Source: Streptomyces sp. CMB-StM0423
GTDB taxonomy: Bacteria; Actinomycetota; Actinomycetes; Streptomycetales; Streptomycetaceae
Direction of reading: 5' to 3'
NCBI RefSeq assembly: GCF_002847285.1
Contig: NZ_CP025407.1
Span: forward strand, 3,102,501 to 3,166,500
DNA length: 64,000 nt
Positions within the stretch are counted from its first letter, which is position 1, and the number at the start of each line of letters is the position of its first letter. The position numbers and the translations under genes were made by a program. The notes below the pieces were generated by a model. That model ran no database searches, was not told the origin of the DNA, and saw only the letters and a list, made by a program, of their open reading frames with translations. Shown one piece after another: positions 45,129-52,079 of the stretch.

Positions 45129-46234
45129 GAGTACAGGTTGTCCTTCGCCAGCTCGTGCACGTGGTCGTGGCCGTGCCCGGGCAGGTGCTCGTGCCCCGGT
45201 ACGTGCGTCTCCGTGACCGGCAGCGACGAGTCCGCCGACAGCTCCCAGTCCGACGCCGCCCGCCCCCGCGCCACCATCTCCGCGCCCAGCGCCGCGACCA
45301 TCGCCCCGTTGTCCGTGCACAGCTTCGGCCGCGGCACCCGCAGCACGATCCCCGCGTCCTCGCAGCGCCGCTCGGCCATCGCCCGCAGCCGCGAGTTCGC
45401 CGCCACGCCGCCGCCGATCATCAGGTGCCCGACGCCGTTGTCCCGGCAGGCCCGTACCGCCTTGCGCGTCAGCACGTCCGCCACCGACTCCTGGAACGAC
45501 GCCGCCACGTCCGCCACCGGCACGTCCTCCCCCGCCGCACGCCTGGCCTCCACCCAGCGGGCGACGGAGGTCTTCAGACCGGAGAAGGAGAAGTCGTACA
45601 CCGGGTCGCGCGGGCCCGTCAGGCCGCGCGGGAAGCGGATCGCGGCCGGGTCGCCCTCGCGCGCGGCCTTGTCGATGAACGGGCCGCCGGGGAAGCCGAG
45701 TCCGAGGACGCGGGCGACCTTGTCGAACGCCTCGCCCGCCGCGTCGTCGATGGTCGCGCCGAGGGGGCGGACGTCGGCGGTGATGTCGCTGGACATCAGC
45801 AGCGAGGAGTGCCCGCCGGAGACCAGCAGGGCCATCGTCGGCTCCGGCAGCGCGCCGTGTTCGAGCTGGTCGACGGCGATGTGCGAGGCGAGGTGGTTGA
45901 CGCCGTAGAGCGGCTTGCCCAGCGCGTACGCGTACGCCTTGGCCGCCGACACCCCGACCAGCAGCGCCCCGGAGAGACCCGGGCCCGCCGTCACCGCGAC
46001 CGCGTCCAGGTCGCGGGCCGCGATCCCGGCATCGCGCAGCGCCCGCTCGATCGTCGGGACCATCGCCTCCAGGTGTGCCCGGCTCGCCACCTCGGGCACC
46101 ACGCCGCCGAAGCGGGCGTGCGCGTCGACGCTGGACGCGATGGCGTCGGCGAGCAGCGTGTGCCCGCGGACGATCCCGACACCGGTCTCGTCGCAGGACG
46201 TCTCGATCCCGAGCACCAGGGGTTCGTCTGCCAT
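45125..46234 (-). CDS. tsaD: tRNA N6-threonylcarbamoyladenosine synthase subunit TsaD
   Basis: TsaD transfers the threonylcarbamoyl group to A37 of ANN-decoding tRNAs, with TsaB and TsaE. The 369-residue protein has ETSCDETGV, the metal pair in [18 protein letters not shown] and [11 protein letters not shown] of the Kae1 fold. It ends in a His-rich tail ([18 protein letters not shown]) beyond the core, perhaps metal-binding. ATG 46234 is preferred, but GTG 46246 would overlap the rimI stop (GTGA) and is possible. Order tsaB-rimI-tsaD is standard in actinobacteria. Confidence 0.96.
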   Translation of the reverse strand: MADEPLVLGIETSCDETGVGIVRGHTLLADAIASSVDAHARFGGVVPEVASRAHLEAMVPTIERALRDAGIAARDLDAVAVTAGPGLSGALLVGVSAAKAYAYALGKPLYGVNHLASHIAVDQLEHGALPEPTMALLVSGGHSSLLMSSDITADVRPLGATIDDAAGEAFDKVARVLGLGFPGGPFIDKAAREGDPAAIRFPRGLTGPRDPVYDFSFSGLKTSVARWVEARRAAGEDVPVADVAASFQESVADVLTRKAVRACRDNGVGHLMIGGGVAANSRLRAMAERRCEDAGIVLRVPRPKLCTDNGAMVAALGAEMVARGRAASDWELSADSSLPVTETHVPGHEHLPGHGHDHVHELAKDNLYS

Positions 46235-46242
46235 GGGGGGCG

Positions 46243-46713
46243 TCACTCTTTCTCGGTACGGCGCATGACGAGCGCGTCGACGTTTCCGGGCTGGTAGTAG
46301 CCGCGCCTGACCCCGATGACGGCGAAGCCGTGGCGCTCGTAGAGGCGCTGCGCGCGCTCGTTGTCGACGCGCACCTCCAGCAGCACCTCGCGGCAGCCGA
46401 AGCGGCGGGCGGCGGCGAGCAGCGCCTCCAGCAGGCGCGGGCCGAGGCCGGTGCCCCAGTGGTCGCGGGCGGCGGCGATGGTCTGGATGTCGCCGGTGCC
46501 GTCGAGCGCGGCGAGGCCGCCGTAGCCGACGACGCGGCCGGCCTCGTCCTCGGCGACGAGGTACGCGCGGGTGGCGCCGGGGCCGCGGGCGTGGGCCAGC
46601 TCGGACCAGAACATCGCCGGGGACCAGGCGTCCTCGGGGAAGGTGTCCCGTTCGAGGGCGAGCACGGGGTCGATGTCCCACCACCGCATCCCGCGGAGGG
46701 CGACGGCGGTCAC
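46243..46713 (-). CDS. rimI: Ribosomal protein alanine N-acetyltransferase RimI (GNAT)
   Basis: The 156-residue GNAT protein has the acetyl-CoA loop [20 protein letters not shown] and the C-terminal [27 protein letters not shown]. RimI acetylates ribosomal protein S18 in E. coli and other N-termini elsewhere. Position between tsaB and tsaD identifies it. GTG 46713 starts 38 bases after the tsaB stop; its stop overlaps a possible tsaD GTG. Confidence 0.92.
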   Translation of the reverse strand: MTAVALRGMRWWDIDPVLALERDTFPEDAWSPAMFWSELAHARGPGATRAYLVAEDEAGRVVGYGGLAALDGTGDIQTIAAARDHWGTGLGPRLLEALLAAARRFGCREVLLEVRVDNERAQRLYERHGFAVIGVRRGYYQPGNVDALVMRRTEKE

Positions 46714-46750
46714 GGGTTCTCGCCGCTCTCGTACGGATCCCGGCGCGCGG

Positions 46751-47434
46751 TCATCGCGGGGTGACCGCCTTGTACGCGGCGGGCACCTGCGCGTCGGGGC
46801 GGCGCAGGTACAGCGGGCGGGGCGGCAGCAGCTCGGCGCCCGCCGCGAGCCGCTCGGCGGCCAGCGCGGCGAGGGCGGCGGCGTGCGGGTGCGCCGGGGG
46901 GCGGGCGTCGGGGAACGCCCCGGGGTACAGCTCCGCGCCCGCCCCGGCGGCGGGCAGGCCCGCGACCTCCTCGGCGAGGTCGGCGGGCCGGTCGACGGCC
47001 GGGTCCGTGACGCGGGTACGGGCGTCGGCGTAGCGCGCCCAGTACACCTCTTTGCGCCGGGCGTCGGTGGCCACGACGAACGGGCCGTCAATGCCGCCGG
47101 CGACGCCGCCGTCGCGGCCGGCGGCGTAGGCGATGCCGTCCAGCGTGCAGACGCCGTACACGGGGACGCCGAGCGTCATGCCGAGGACCTCGGCGGTCAC
47201 CAGCCCCACCCGCAGCCCGGTGTACGGCCCTGGCCCGACGCCGACGACGACGCCGGTCAGCTCCCCGAGCCCGCGGCCCGCCTCGGCGAGCACCCGGTCG
47301 ACCGCGGGCAGCAGCAGCTCGCCGTGGCGCCGGGCGTCGACCTGGTGCGACGCGGCGAGCGCGGGTGACGCGGGGTCGCCGTCGTGGAGTGCGACGGTGA
47401 CGGCGGGGGAGGCGGTATCCATGGCGAGCAGCAC
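46751..47434 (-). CDS. tsaB: t6A synthesis protein TsaB
   Basis: The 227-residue TsaD paralogue opens LLAMDTASPAVTVALHDG and has GVGPGPYTGLRVGLVTAEVLG, the family signature. TsaB pairs with TsaD as a non-catalytic scaffold. It is the first gene of tsaB-rimI-tsaD-94-residue gene. It is divergent from the gene at 47642; TAGTCG-like sequence in the 206-base gap may be its promoter. Confidence 0.95.
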   Translation of the reverse strand: MLLAMDTASPAVTVALHDGDPASPALAASHQVDARRHGELLLPAVDRVLAEAGRGLGELTGVVVGVGPGPYTGLRVGLVTAEVLGMTLGVPVYGVCTLDGIAYAAGRDGGVAGGIDGPFVVATDARRKEVYWARYADARTRVTDPAVDRPADLAEEVAGLPAAGAGAELYPGAFPDARPPAHPHAAALAALAAERLAAGAELLPPRPLYLRRPDAQVPAAYKAVTPR

Positions 47435-47641
47435 GCCCTTCAGGGTAGTCGCGCGGAAAGGGTGCCCGGAGCGCGTCCGCCGGGCCGGTGACTCCCGCTG
47501 CGGTGGGGCCGGGGCGCACGATGGCGGGTGCTACCGTCGGGCGGAGCAGGCGGGGCGGCCCGGCGCGTGAGAAGAGGGCGGGCCGGGGGCAGACTGCGGC
47601 AGAGCGGCCCTGCGGCCGCCGTACCGGAAGGGGCGTACCGC

Positions 47642-48181
47642 GTGGCAGGCAGCGGGAAATTCGTGGCCGGGCTGACGGCCGCCGCCCTGGGCGTGGTCGC
47701 CTTCTTCGCCTACCAGGCCAACGCCAACGCCCCCGACTCCCTGGCCCGCAACCGCCCGGGCGTCGCCAGTCCCGAGCCGTCCAAGGCCAAGGAGAAGAAG
47801 CTCGAACTGCCCGCGCGCTCGGGCTCCGGGCTGCGGGTGGTCTACGCGCTGAAGGACAAGCGCGTGTGGCTCGTCGGCGAGGACAACTCGGTGCTGCGGA
47901 CGTACAAGGTGACCCCGAGCACCGTCGACCCGCCGCCCGGGATGTACACCGTGACCTCGCGGTCGCGGCAGATCACGGGCACGGACGGGGTGCTGGTGGA
48001 GCACGTGGTGCGGTTCGCGGAGGCCGAGGGCACGGTCATAGGCTTCAGCGCCGCCATGGACGGCTCCCGGCCGGACCCGGACGCGACGGAGAAGACGGGC
48101 GGCGTGCGCTCGTCGCGGGTGGACGGCAAGGCGCTGTGGCGCTTCGCGACCGTGGGCGTACCGGTCGCGGTGGTGAAGTAG
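47642..48181 (+). CDS. L,D-transpeptidase-like membrane protein lacking the catalytic Cys
   Basis: The 179-residue protein has an N-terminal membrane helix (FVAGLTAAALGVVAFFAYQA) and an extracytoplasmic domain reading like YkuD: LRVVYALKDKRVWLVGEDNSVLRTYKV, PPGMYTV, then VRSSRVDGKALWRFATVGVPVAVV where YkuD enzymes have SHGCIR before a similar ending. The catalytic Cys is Ser and the HxGT motif is replaced by FSAAMDG. It may bind peptidoglycan without cutting it. GTG 47642 has GGAAGGGG eight bases upstream. Confidence 0.6.
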   Translation: MAGSGKFVAGLTAAALGVVAFFAYQANANAPDSLARNRPGVASPEPSKAKEKKLELPARSGSGLRVVYALKDKRVWLVGEDNSVLRTYKVTPSTVDPPPGMYTVTSRSRQITGTDGVLVEHVVRFAEAEGTVIGFSAAMDGSRPDPDATEKTGGVRSSRVDGKALWRFATVGVPVAVVK

Positions 48182-48234
48182 CGGGGACCCGCCGCCGGAC
48201 CCCCCGCCCCTTCGTCCGTACGTTCCGTGCGTTC

Positions 48235-49101
48235 CTACAGCCCGGCGGCCTCCGCGATCAGCGGGACCTGCGCCACGTCCGGGTTGCAGGGGAACAGCAC
48301 CAGCTCGTCGCAGCCCGCGTCCGCGAACGCGGCCTTCGCGCCGGCGACCGCCTCCGGCGAGGTCAGCGCCCCCGCGGCGACCTTCTCGGCGAACTCCCCC
48401 AGGAACCCGTAGTAGTCCAGCAGATAGCGGCGGGCGTGCTCCTCGGCGTCGGGGCCGAGGCTCACGTACGCCAGGGCCGCCACCCGCGGCTCGCCCTCCC
48501 GGCCCGCCTCGCGCCAGGCCGCCCTGGCCTTCTCGGCGCCCCCGGCCAGTTGCTCCGGGCTGCCGCCGCCGAGGATCCACCCGGCGCCGTACTCCGCGAG
48601 CCGCCGGAAGGCGGCGGGCGAGTTGCCGCCGAAGAGGATCGGCGGCCCGCCCGCCTGCACAGGCGCCGGGCCGACGGGGTGGGCGCGGCCGCGGGCGTCC
48701 TGCTGCCACACGGCGCGCATCTCGGCGAGCTGCTCGTCGAAGATCCGGCCGCGCCGGGTGAACGGCACCCCCGCCGCCTCGTAGTCGTCCTCCCGCCCGC
48801 CGACCGCGGCACCGACGGTGAGCCGGCCGCCGGAGAGCACGTCGACGGAGGCGAGCTGCTTGGCGAGCAGGGCGCCGTTGCCGCGGAAGGGGGCGATGAG
48901 GATGGTCGTCGTCAGACCGATCCGCTCGGTGACGGCCGCGGCGGCGGCGAGGGTGGGGATCGTTTCGAGGTTGCCGTAGACGACGCGGTCGATGGTGCCC
49001 AGAGTCGAGAACCCGGCCCGCTCGGCCGCGGCGGCCCACTCGGGGATCAGCTTGCCGGGGATGCCGGAGATGGTGGAGGGAAGTCCGATGCCGATGTCCA
49101 T
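48235..49101 (-). CDS. F420/FMN-dependent LLM-class oxidoreductase
   Basis: The 288-residue TIM-barrel protein starts DIGIGLPSTISGIPG and has IGLTTTILIAPFRGNGALLAKQLASVDVLSGGRLTVGAAVGGREDDY, the luciferase-like monooxygenase signature (F420-dependent group). Substrate is unknown. ATG 49101 has no ribosome-binding site; TAGGCT (49109-49114) lies seven bases upstream, so the transcript is likely leaderless. That -10 hexamer spans the edge of the mobile relic, so the -35 region now lies inside mobile DNA. Confidence 0.88.
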   Translation of the reverse strand: MDIGIGLPSTISGIPGKLIPEWAAAAERAGFSTLGTIDRVVYGNLETIPTLAAAAAVTERIGLTTTILIAPFRGNGALLAKQLASVDVLSGGRLTVGAAVGGREDDYEAAGVPFTRRGRIFDEQLAEMRAVWQQDARGRAHPVGPAPVQAGGPPILFGGNSPAAFRRLAEYGAGWILGGGSPEQLAGGAEKARAAWREAGREGEPRVAALAYVSLGPDAEEHARRYLLDYYGFLGEFAEKVAAGALTSPEAVAGAKAAFADAGCDELVLFPCNPDVAQVPLIAEAAGL

Positions 49102-49108
49102 GCAGCGC

Positions 49109-49114
49109 AGCCTA
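49109..49114 (-). promoter_or_regulatory. -10 element of LLM oxidoreductase, at mobile element border
   Basis: TAGGCT on the minus strand, seven bases before ATG 49101. Its first bases are the TA target and the next base upstream is the first base of the relic's inverted repeat. Confidence 0.45.
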
Positions 49115-49126
49115 GTGCTGTGACCG
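49111..49126. repeat. Left terminal inverted repeat of mobile relic
   Basis: CCTAGTGCTGTGACCG is the perfect reverse complement of 49882-49897. Beyond it the match continues imperfectly for about 13 bases. Confidence 0.8.
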
Positions 49127-49196
49127 GGATGGTCCACCGTGATCGGAAGGCGGCTCGCGGGAGGAGCGCACGCGCAACGGCTGGTATTACTGGGGC

Positions 49197-49574
49197 ATGC
49201 AGGAAGAGACGGCACGCTCCGCGATCGACACGTTCATCTCCGCGTTCAACGCCTCGGTCGACAGCTATGTGACTGCCCTGCTCTCCCAGGCCCTGACCTC
49301 AGACGTGGTCTTCTGGGGACCGATGGGTCGCAGCGAAGGAATCGCGGCGGTCGAGCGGTTCGTGCTGGACATCCGGCGCCACCCGGCGGGGACCGGCACG
49401 ATGGTGCGCTGCTCAGCGGTGGACATGCCTGGCGAGTGGGCCCGGTACCAGTGGGTCTTCACCACGCCGGACGGAGGCCCCCGCCTGGCGGGAACGGACG
49501 TCGTCCATCTGCGGCGGAGCCTCATCGACCAGGTCATCGTCTTTGCGGGGGAGATCGAGCCGTCCGCCTCCTGA
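49197..49574 (+). CDS. NTF2/SnoaL-like small protein inside mobile relic
   Basis: The 125-residue protein (IDTFISAFNASVDSYVTALLSQALTSDVVFWGPMGRSEGIAAVERFVLDIRRHP...) matches the NTF2-like cone fold of SnoaL/ketosteroid-isomerase proteins: an N-terminal helix, a W-G-P turn and a final beta sheet. Such proteins are enzymes or small-ligand binders; function is unknown. GTATTAC lies six bases before the ATG, so it may carry its own promoter. It sits between the element's left inverted repeat and a transposase fragment, so it may be cargo. Confidence 0.65.
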   Translation: MQEETARSAIDTFISAFNASVDSYVTALLSQALTSDVVFWGPMGRSEGIAAVERFVLDIRRHPAGTGTMVRCSAVDMPGEWARYQWVFTTPDGGPRLAGTDVVHLRRSLIDQVIVFAGEIEPSAS

Positions 49575-49608
49575 GCCGTCCCTCTGTCGCTGTCCTTCTC
49601 GTGAACCT

Positions 49609-49810
49609 GTCGCCCCACAGGCGGTCGTCGCCCACGAAGTAACAGCCGTGGAAGTAGGTGACACCGTGGGTGCGGCGGTAGGTCGCCGGCAGCCGGTTCG
49701 GCTTGCCCTGCTCCGATCACCGGCACCCGGTTTCCGCCCGCCGAGGCGAGCGGCATCAGCTTCTGCCCCTCCTTGTCGGTCAGTCCGCGTACACGGACAG
49801 GCTCAGCCAC
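49609..49810 (-). pseudogene. IS630-family transposase fragments
   Basis: From GTG 49810 the minus strand reads VAEPVRVRGLTDKEGQKL, the typical IS630 N-terminus, then jumps to LASAGGNRVPVI with about 18 residues missing. In another frame 49692-49609 reads LPATYRRTHGVTYFHGCYFV followed by GDDRLWG, the region preceding the last DDE residue. Internal deletions and frame change show it is dead. Confidence 0.75.
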
Positions 49811-49881
49811 CGCGCCTCCAGCGGTCGAATGGACCTCACCGCGCATCCAACCGCCACGACCACCAACCCGGCGCACCTACG

Positions 49882-49897
49882 CGGTCACAGCACTAGG
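49882..49897. repeat. Right terminal inverted repeat of mobile relic
   Basis: CGGTCACAGCACTAGG, the complement of 49111-49126. The final GG already belongs to the adjacent insertion element. Confidence 0.8.
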
Positions 49898-49913
49898 CGG
49901 TTTCGTTTGGATC
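49896..49913. repeat. Left inverted repeat of IS5/IS427-type element
   Basis: GGCGGTTTCGTTTGGATC follows the TA at 49894-49895. Confidence 0.75.
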
Positions 49914-49933
49914 GGTTGGTCGTTGATCCGGTT

Positions 49934-50778
49934 GTGCCGTTGACTGACGCGCAGTGGGCGCGGATCGAGCCGTTACTCCCGGACCGGACGCCGCAGCGGG
50001 GTGGCCGGTGGCGGGACCACCGGGAGGTCATCGACGCGATCGCCTTCAAGTTCCAGACCGGGACGCAGTGGGTCCACCTGCCCGAGAGATACGGCAACTG
50101 GCGAGGCGTCTACAACCGGCTGCGGATGTGGGCCATCGACGGCACGTGGGAGCGGGTGTTCACCGCGTTGGTGACTCAGGCCGATGCGGACGAGGATTTG
50201 ACCTGGGTGGTGTCGGTGGACTCCACGATCGTGCGGGCGCACCAGCACGCCGCCGGGGCCCGCAAAAGGGGGGCCCGGCGGGTGAACCGGCCGACCACGC
50301 CATCGGCCGGTCCCGCGGCGGGTTGACCACAAAGATTCACCTCGCCGCGGACACCCGCTGTCGGCCGATGGCGTTCGTGCTGACCGCCGGGCAGGCCGGC
50401 GACGCACCCACCTTCCCGGACGTGATGGCCCGCCTGCGCGTTCCGCGCCGTCGCGGACGGCCTCGCACCCGGCCTGAGGTGGTCCTGGCGGACAAGGCGT
50501 ACTCCTCCCGCGCCATCCGTGAGCACCTACGCACACGCGGCATCCGCGCGGTGATCCCCACCCCGGCCGATCAACGGAGCCACCGCCTGCGGCGCGGCAG
50601 TCGAGGCGGCAGACCACCGGCGTTCGACCGGGAGGCGTACAAGCAGCGCAACACCGTCGAGCGATGCATCAACCGCCTTAAACAGTGGCGAGGCATCGCC
50701 ACCCGCTATGACAAGACCGCCACCATCTACCAGGCTGGCCTGCACATTGCTGGCATCTTCCTGTGGTCCGCCCGATGA
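49934..50778 (+). CDS. IS5-family (IS427 group) transposase, two frames joined by -1 shift
   Basis: The first frame (to 50326) encodes LTDAQWARIEPLLPD, WRDHREVIDAIAFKFQTGTQW and VVSVDSTIVRAHQHAAGARK with the first catalytic Asp. The second frame, one base back, continues GRSRGGLTTKIHLAADTRCR, VVLADKAYSS (second Asp) and RNTVERCINRLKQW (Glu) and ends LHIAGIFLWSAR. The switch can occur at AAAAGGGGGG (50264-50273), where IS427 elements use programmed -1 frameshifting. All DDE residues are present, so it may be active. The start is uncertain (GTG 49934, or TTG 49916 or 49940). Confidence 0.85.
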
Positions 50779-50810
50779 TCGAGTGGGACGGCGGACGCGA
50801 GAGGGGAGCC

Positions 50811-51197
50811 ATGCGCGCGGACTACACGAGCCTGCCAGGGTTCGAACAGATCAGCCTGGAGGACAGCTACGTCCTGGACATAGAGGTCCACCCCGGCGCC
50901 CTGACCATCAAGCTCGATCTTCTGCTGTTGCCGGATCACCCGGAGCACCGGGCTCCGCTACCAGGAGAGCGTGCATGCTTCCGACCAGCCACAATCACCT
51001 TCTCGCCTATGCAGGCCGTGCACTGGGTCGGCCAGGGAGCACCGCCCGCCACTGACGCGAGTGGCACCCCCGACTTCGGATCAGTCGACTCCATGACCAG
51101 GATCGATGACGGCTATCAGATACTCGGTGACTGGGGCGAGATCAACCTGCAATCGACGATGCCCACCTTGGCGATCCAGTCGGACCCCAAGCCTTGA
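50811..51197 (+). CDS. Passenger gene inside IS: unknown protein
   Basis: The 128-residue protein (MRADYTSLPGFEQISLEDSYVLDIEVHPGALTIKL..., later RIDDGYQILGDWGEINLQ) looks like the small beta-rich unknown proteins that occur as normal chromosomal genes in actinobacteria. AGGGGAG just before ATG 50811 is a good ribosome-binding site. Its TGA (51195-51197) reads into the right inverted repeat. It has no transposition-related feature, so it appears to be captured cargo. Function unknown. Confidence 0.65.
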   Translation: MRADYTSLPGFEQISLEDSYVLDIEVHPGALTIKLDLLLLPDHPEHRAPLPGERACFRPATITFSPMQAVHWVGQGAPPATDASGTPDFGSVDSMTRIDDGYQILGDWGEINLQSTMPTLAIQSDPKP

Positions 51198-51213
51198 TCC
51201 GAACGACACGGCC
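51196..51213. repeat. Right inverted repeat of IS5/IS427-type element
   Basis: GATCCGAACGACACGGCC precedes TA at 51214-51215. A partial GATC copy also occurs at 50777-50780 directly after the transposase stop, where this repeat would normally begin. Confidence 0.7.
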
Positions 51214-51252
51214 TAGCTGTCCCGGAGTGGGGCGGGGCGGGACGCGCTTGCG

Positions 51253-51426
51253 CTACGCGGCGTGCTGCTCCGGTGCGGCAGGGCTCTCCGGGGTGCGCCG
51301 CCCGTCCGTCCCGGCCGCCTCGGGTTCCGGCGCGGGCGGCGTCGAGACCGCCTCTGCCGCCGCGCAGGCGGCGAGCAGCTCGGCGACTCCCACGGCGGGG
51401 CGCTGCTCGTCTTGCTCAGGTGCCAT
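51253..51426 (-). CDS. Small Ala/Pro-rich protein downstream of tsaE
   Basis: A 57-residue frame (APEQDEQRPAVGVAELLAACAAAEAVSTPPAPEPEAAG...) has a short amphipathic helix with a Cys and a Pro-rich tail. The ribosome-binding site is weak. It could be a real small gene of the tsaE operon or a chance frame; the helix AVGVAELLAACAAAEAV argues for the former. Confidence 0.4.
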   Translation of the reverse strand: MAPEQDEQRPAVGVAELLAACAAAEAVSTPPAPEPEAAGTDGRRTPESPAAPEQHAA

Positions 51427-51463
51427 ACGCCCATGGGACCACGCCCGCCGACCTGGGGCAACG

Positions 51464-51488
51464 ATATGCCGACAGCACGTCGGCATAT
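51464..51488. promoter_or_regulatory. Perfect 10-bp dyad between tsaE and a small gene
   Basis: ATATGCCGAC and GTCGGCATAT flank AGCAC. The dyad starts and ends with ATAT, rare in this genome, and TTTGTCGG follows. It lies 26 bases after the tsaE stop and 38 bases before the small gene start, so it could be an operator or terminator. Confidence 0.45.
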
Positions 51489-51513
51489 TTGTCGGAACGT
51501 CCAGCACTGCTGT

Positions 51514-52068
51514 TCAGGTGCGGGCGAGCGCGGCCAGCGCGCCGTGCGCCCAGCGCTCGCCGACGCCGGTGACGGTGACGTGCCGTACGTCGGCCGCGTC
51601 GGCCCCTTCCGCGTCCGGCTCCGCGGCGTCCGCTGCCGCCTCGGCCGCACCGCCCGTGGTGCGCTCGATGACGACGTGCAGCCGGTCCTCGGCCAGCTCC
51701 TCGACCTTGCCCTCGCCCCACTCCACGACCATGACCGACTCCGGCAGCGACACGTCGAGGTCCAGGTCCTCCATCTCCTCAAGACCGCCGCCCAGCCGGT
51801 AGGCGTCGACGTGGACCAGCGGCGGCCCGCCCGAGACCGACGGGTGCACGCGCGCGATGACGAACGTCGGCGAGGTCACCGCCCCCCGTACCCCGAGCCC
51901 CGCACCCAGCCCGCGCGCGAGCGTCGTCTTGCCCGCGCCCAGCGCCCCGGTGAGCAGCACGAGGTCCCCGGCGCGCAGCACGGCGGCCAGCCGGCTGCCC
52001 AGCTCCTGCATCTGCTCGGGCGACTCGACGGTCAACTGGACTGCGGTGGTGGTCGCGGCGGCGCTCAT
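51514..52068 (-). CDS. tsaE: t6A synthesis ATPase TsaE
   Basis: TsaE binds and hydrolyses ATP to reset the TsaB-TsaD complex. The 184-residue protein has the P-loop LTGALGAGKTTLARGLGAGL, TSPTFVIARVH and HVDAYRLGG followed by VVEWGE, all TsaE signatures. An Ala/Asp/Glu-rich stretch near the C-terminus is extra. It is the last gene of nnr-alr-hydrolase-tsaE, a constant arrangement in Streptomyces; the mobile DNA just downstream separates it from tsaB-rimI-tsaD. Confidence 0.95.
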   Translation of the reverse strand: MSAAATTTAVQLTVESPEQMQELGSRLAAVLRAGDLVLLTGALGAGKTTLARGLGAGLGVRGAVTSPTFVIARVHPSVSGGPPLVHVDAYRLGGGLEEMEDLDLDVSLPESVMVVEWGEGKVEELAEDRLHVVIERTTGGAAEAAADAAEPDAEGADAADVRHVTVTGVGERWAHGALAALART

Positions 52069-52079
52069 GGCACTGGATG

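Larger units (their letters stand above)
49115..49893. mobile_element. IS630-like relic with cargo gene, flanked by TA
   Basis: A 779-base segment bounded by inverted repeats starting GTGCTGTGACCG and flanked on both sides by TA, the target of IS630/Tc1-type elements. Inside are an intact NTF2-like gene on the plus strand and two fragments of an IS630-type transposase on the minus strand. The C-terminal third of the transposase, with its DDE Glu region, is missing where the NTF2 gene lies. Its right end abuts a second insertion element. Confidence 0.6.
49896..51213 (+). mobile_element. IS5/IS427-type insertion sequence with passenger gene
   Basis: The element is 1318 bases, bounded by 18-base inverted repeats that match at 15 positions (GGCGGTTTCGTTTGGATC left, 49896-49913; GATCCGAACGACACGGCC right, 51196-51213) and flanked by TA on both sides. 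The first ~880 bases are a standard IS427-group transposase in two frames. The remaining ~430 bases carry an unrelated gene whose stop codon lies in the right repeat. Elements of this group are usually 0.85-0.9 kb, so this one has gained cargo. Confidence 0.75.
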
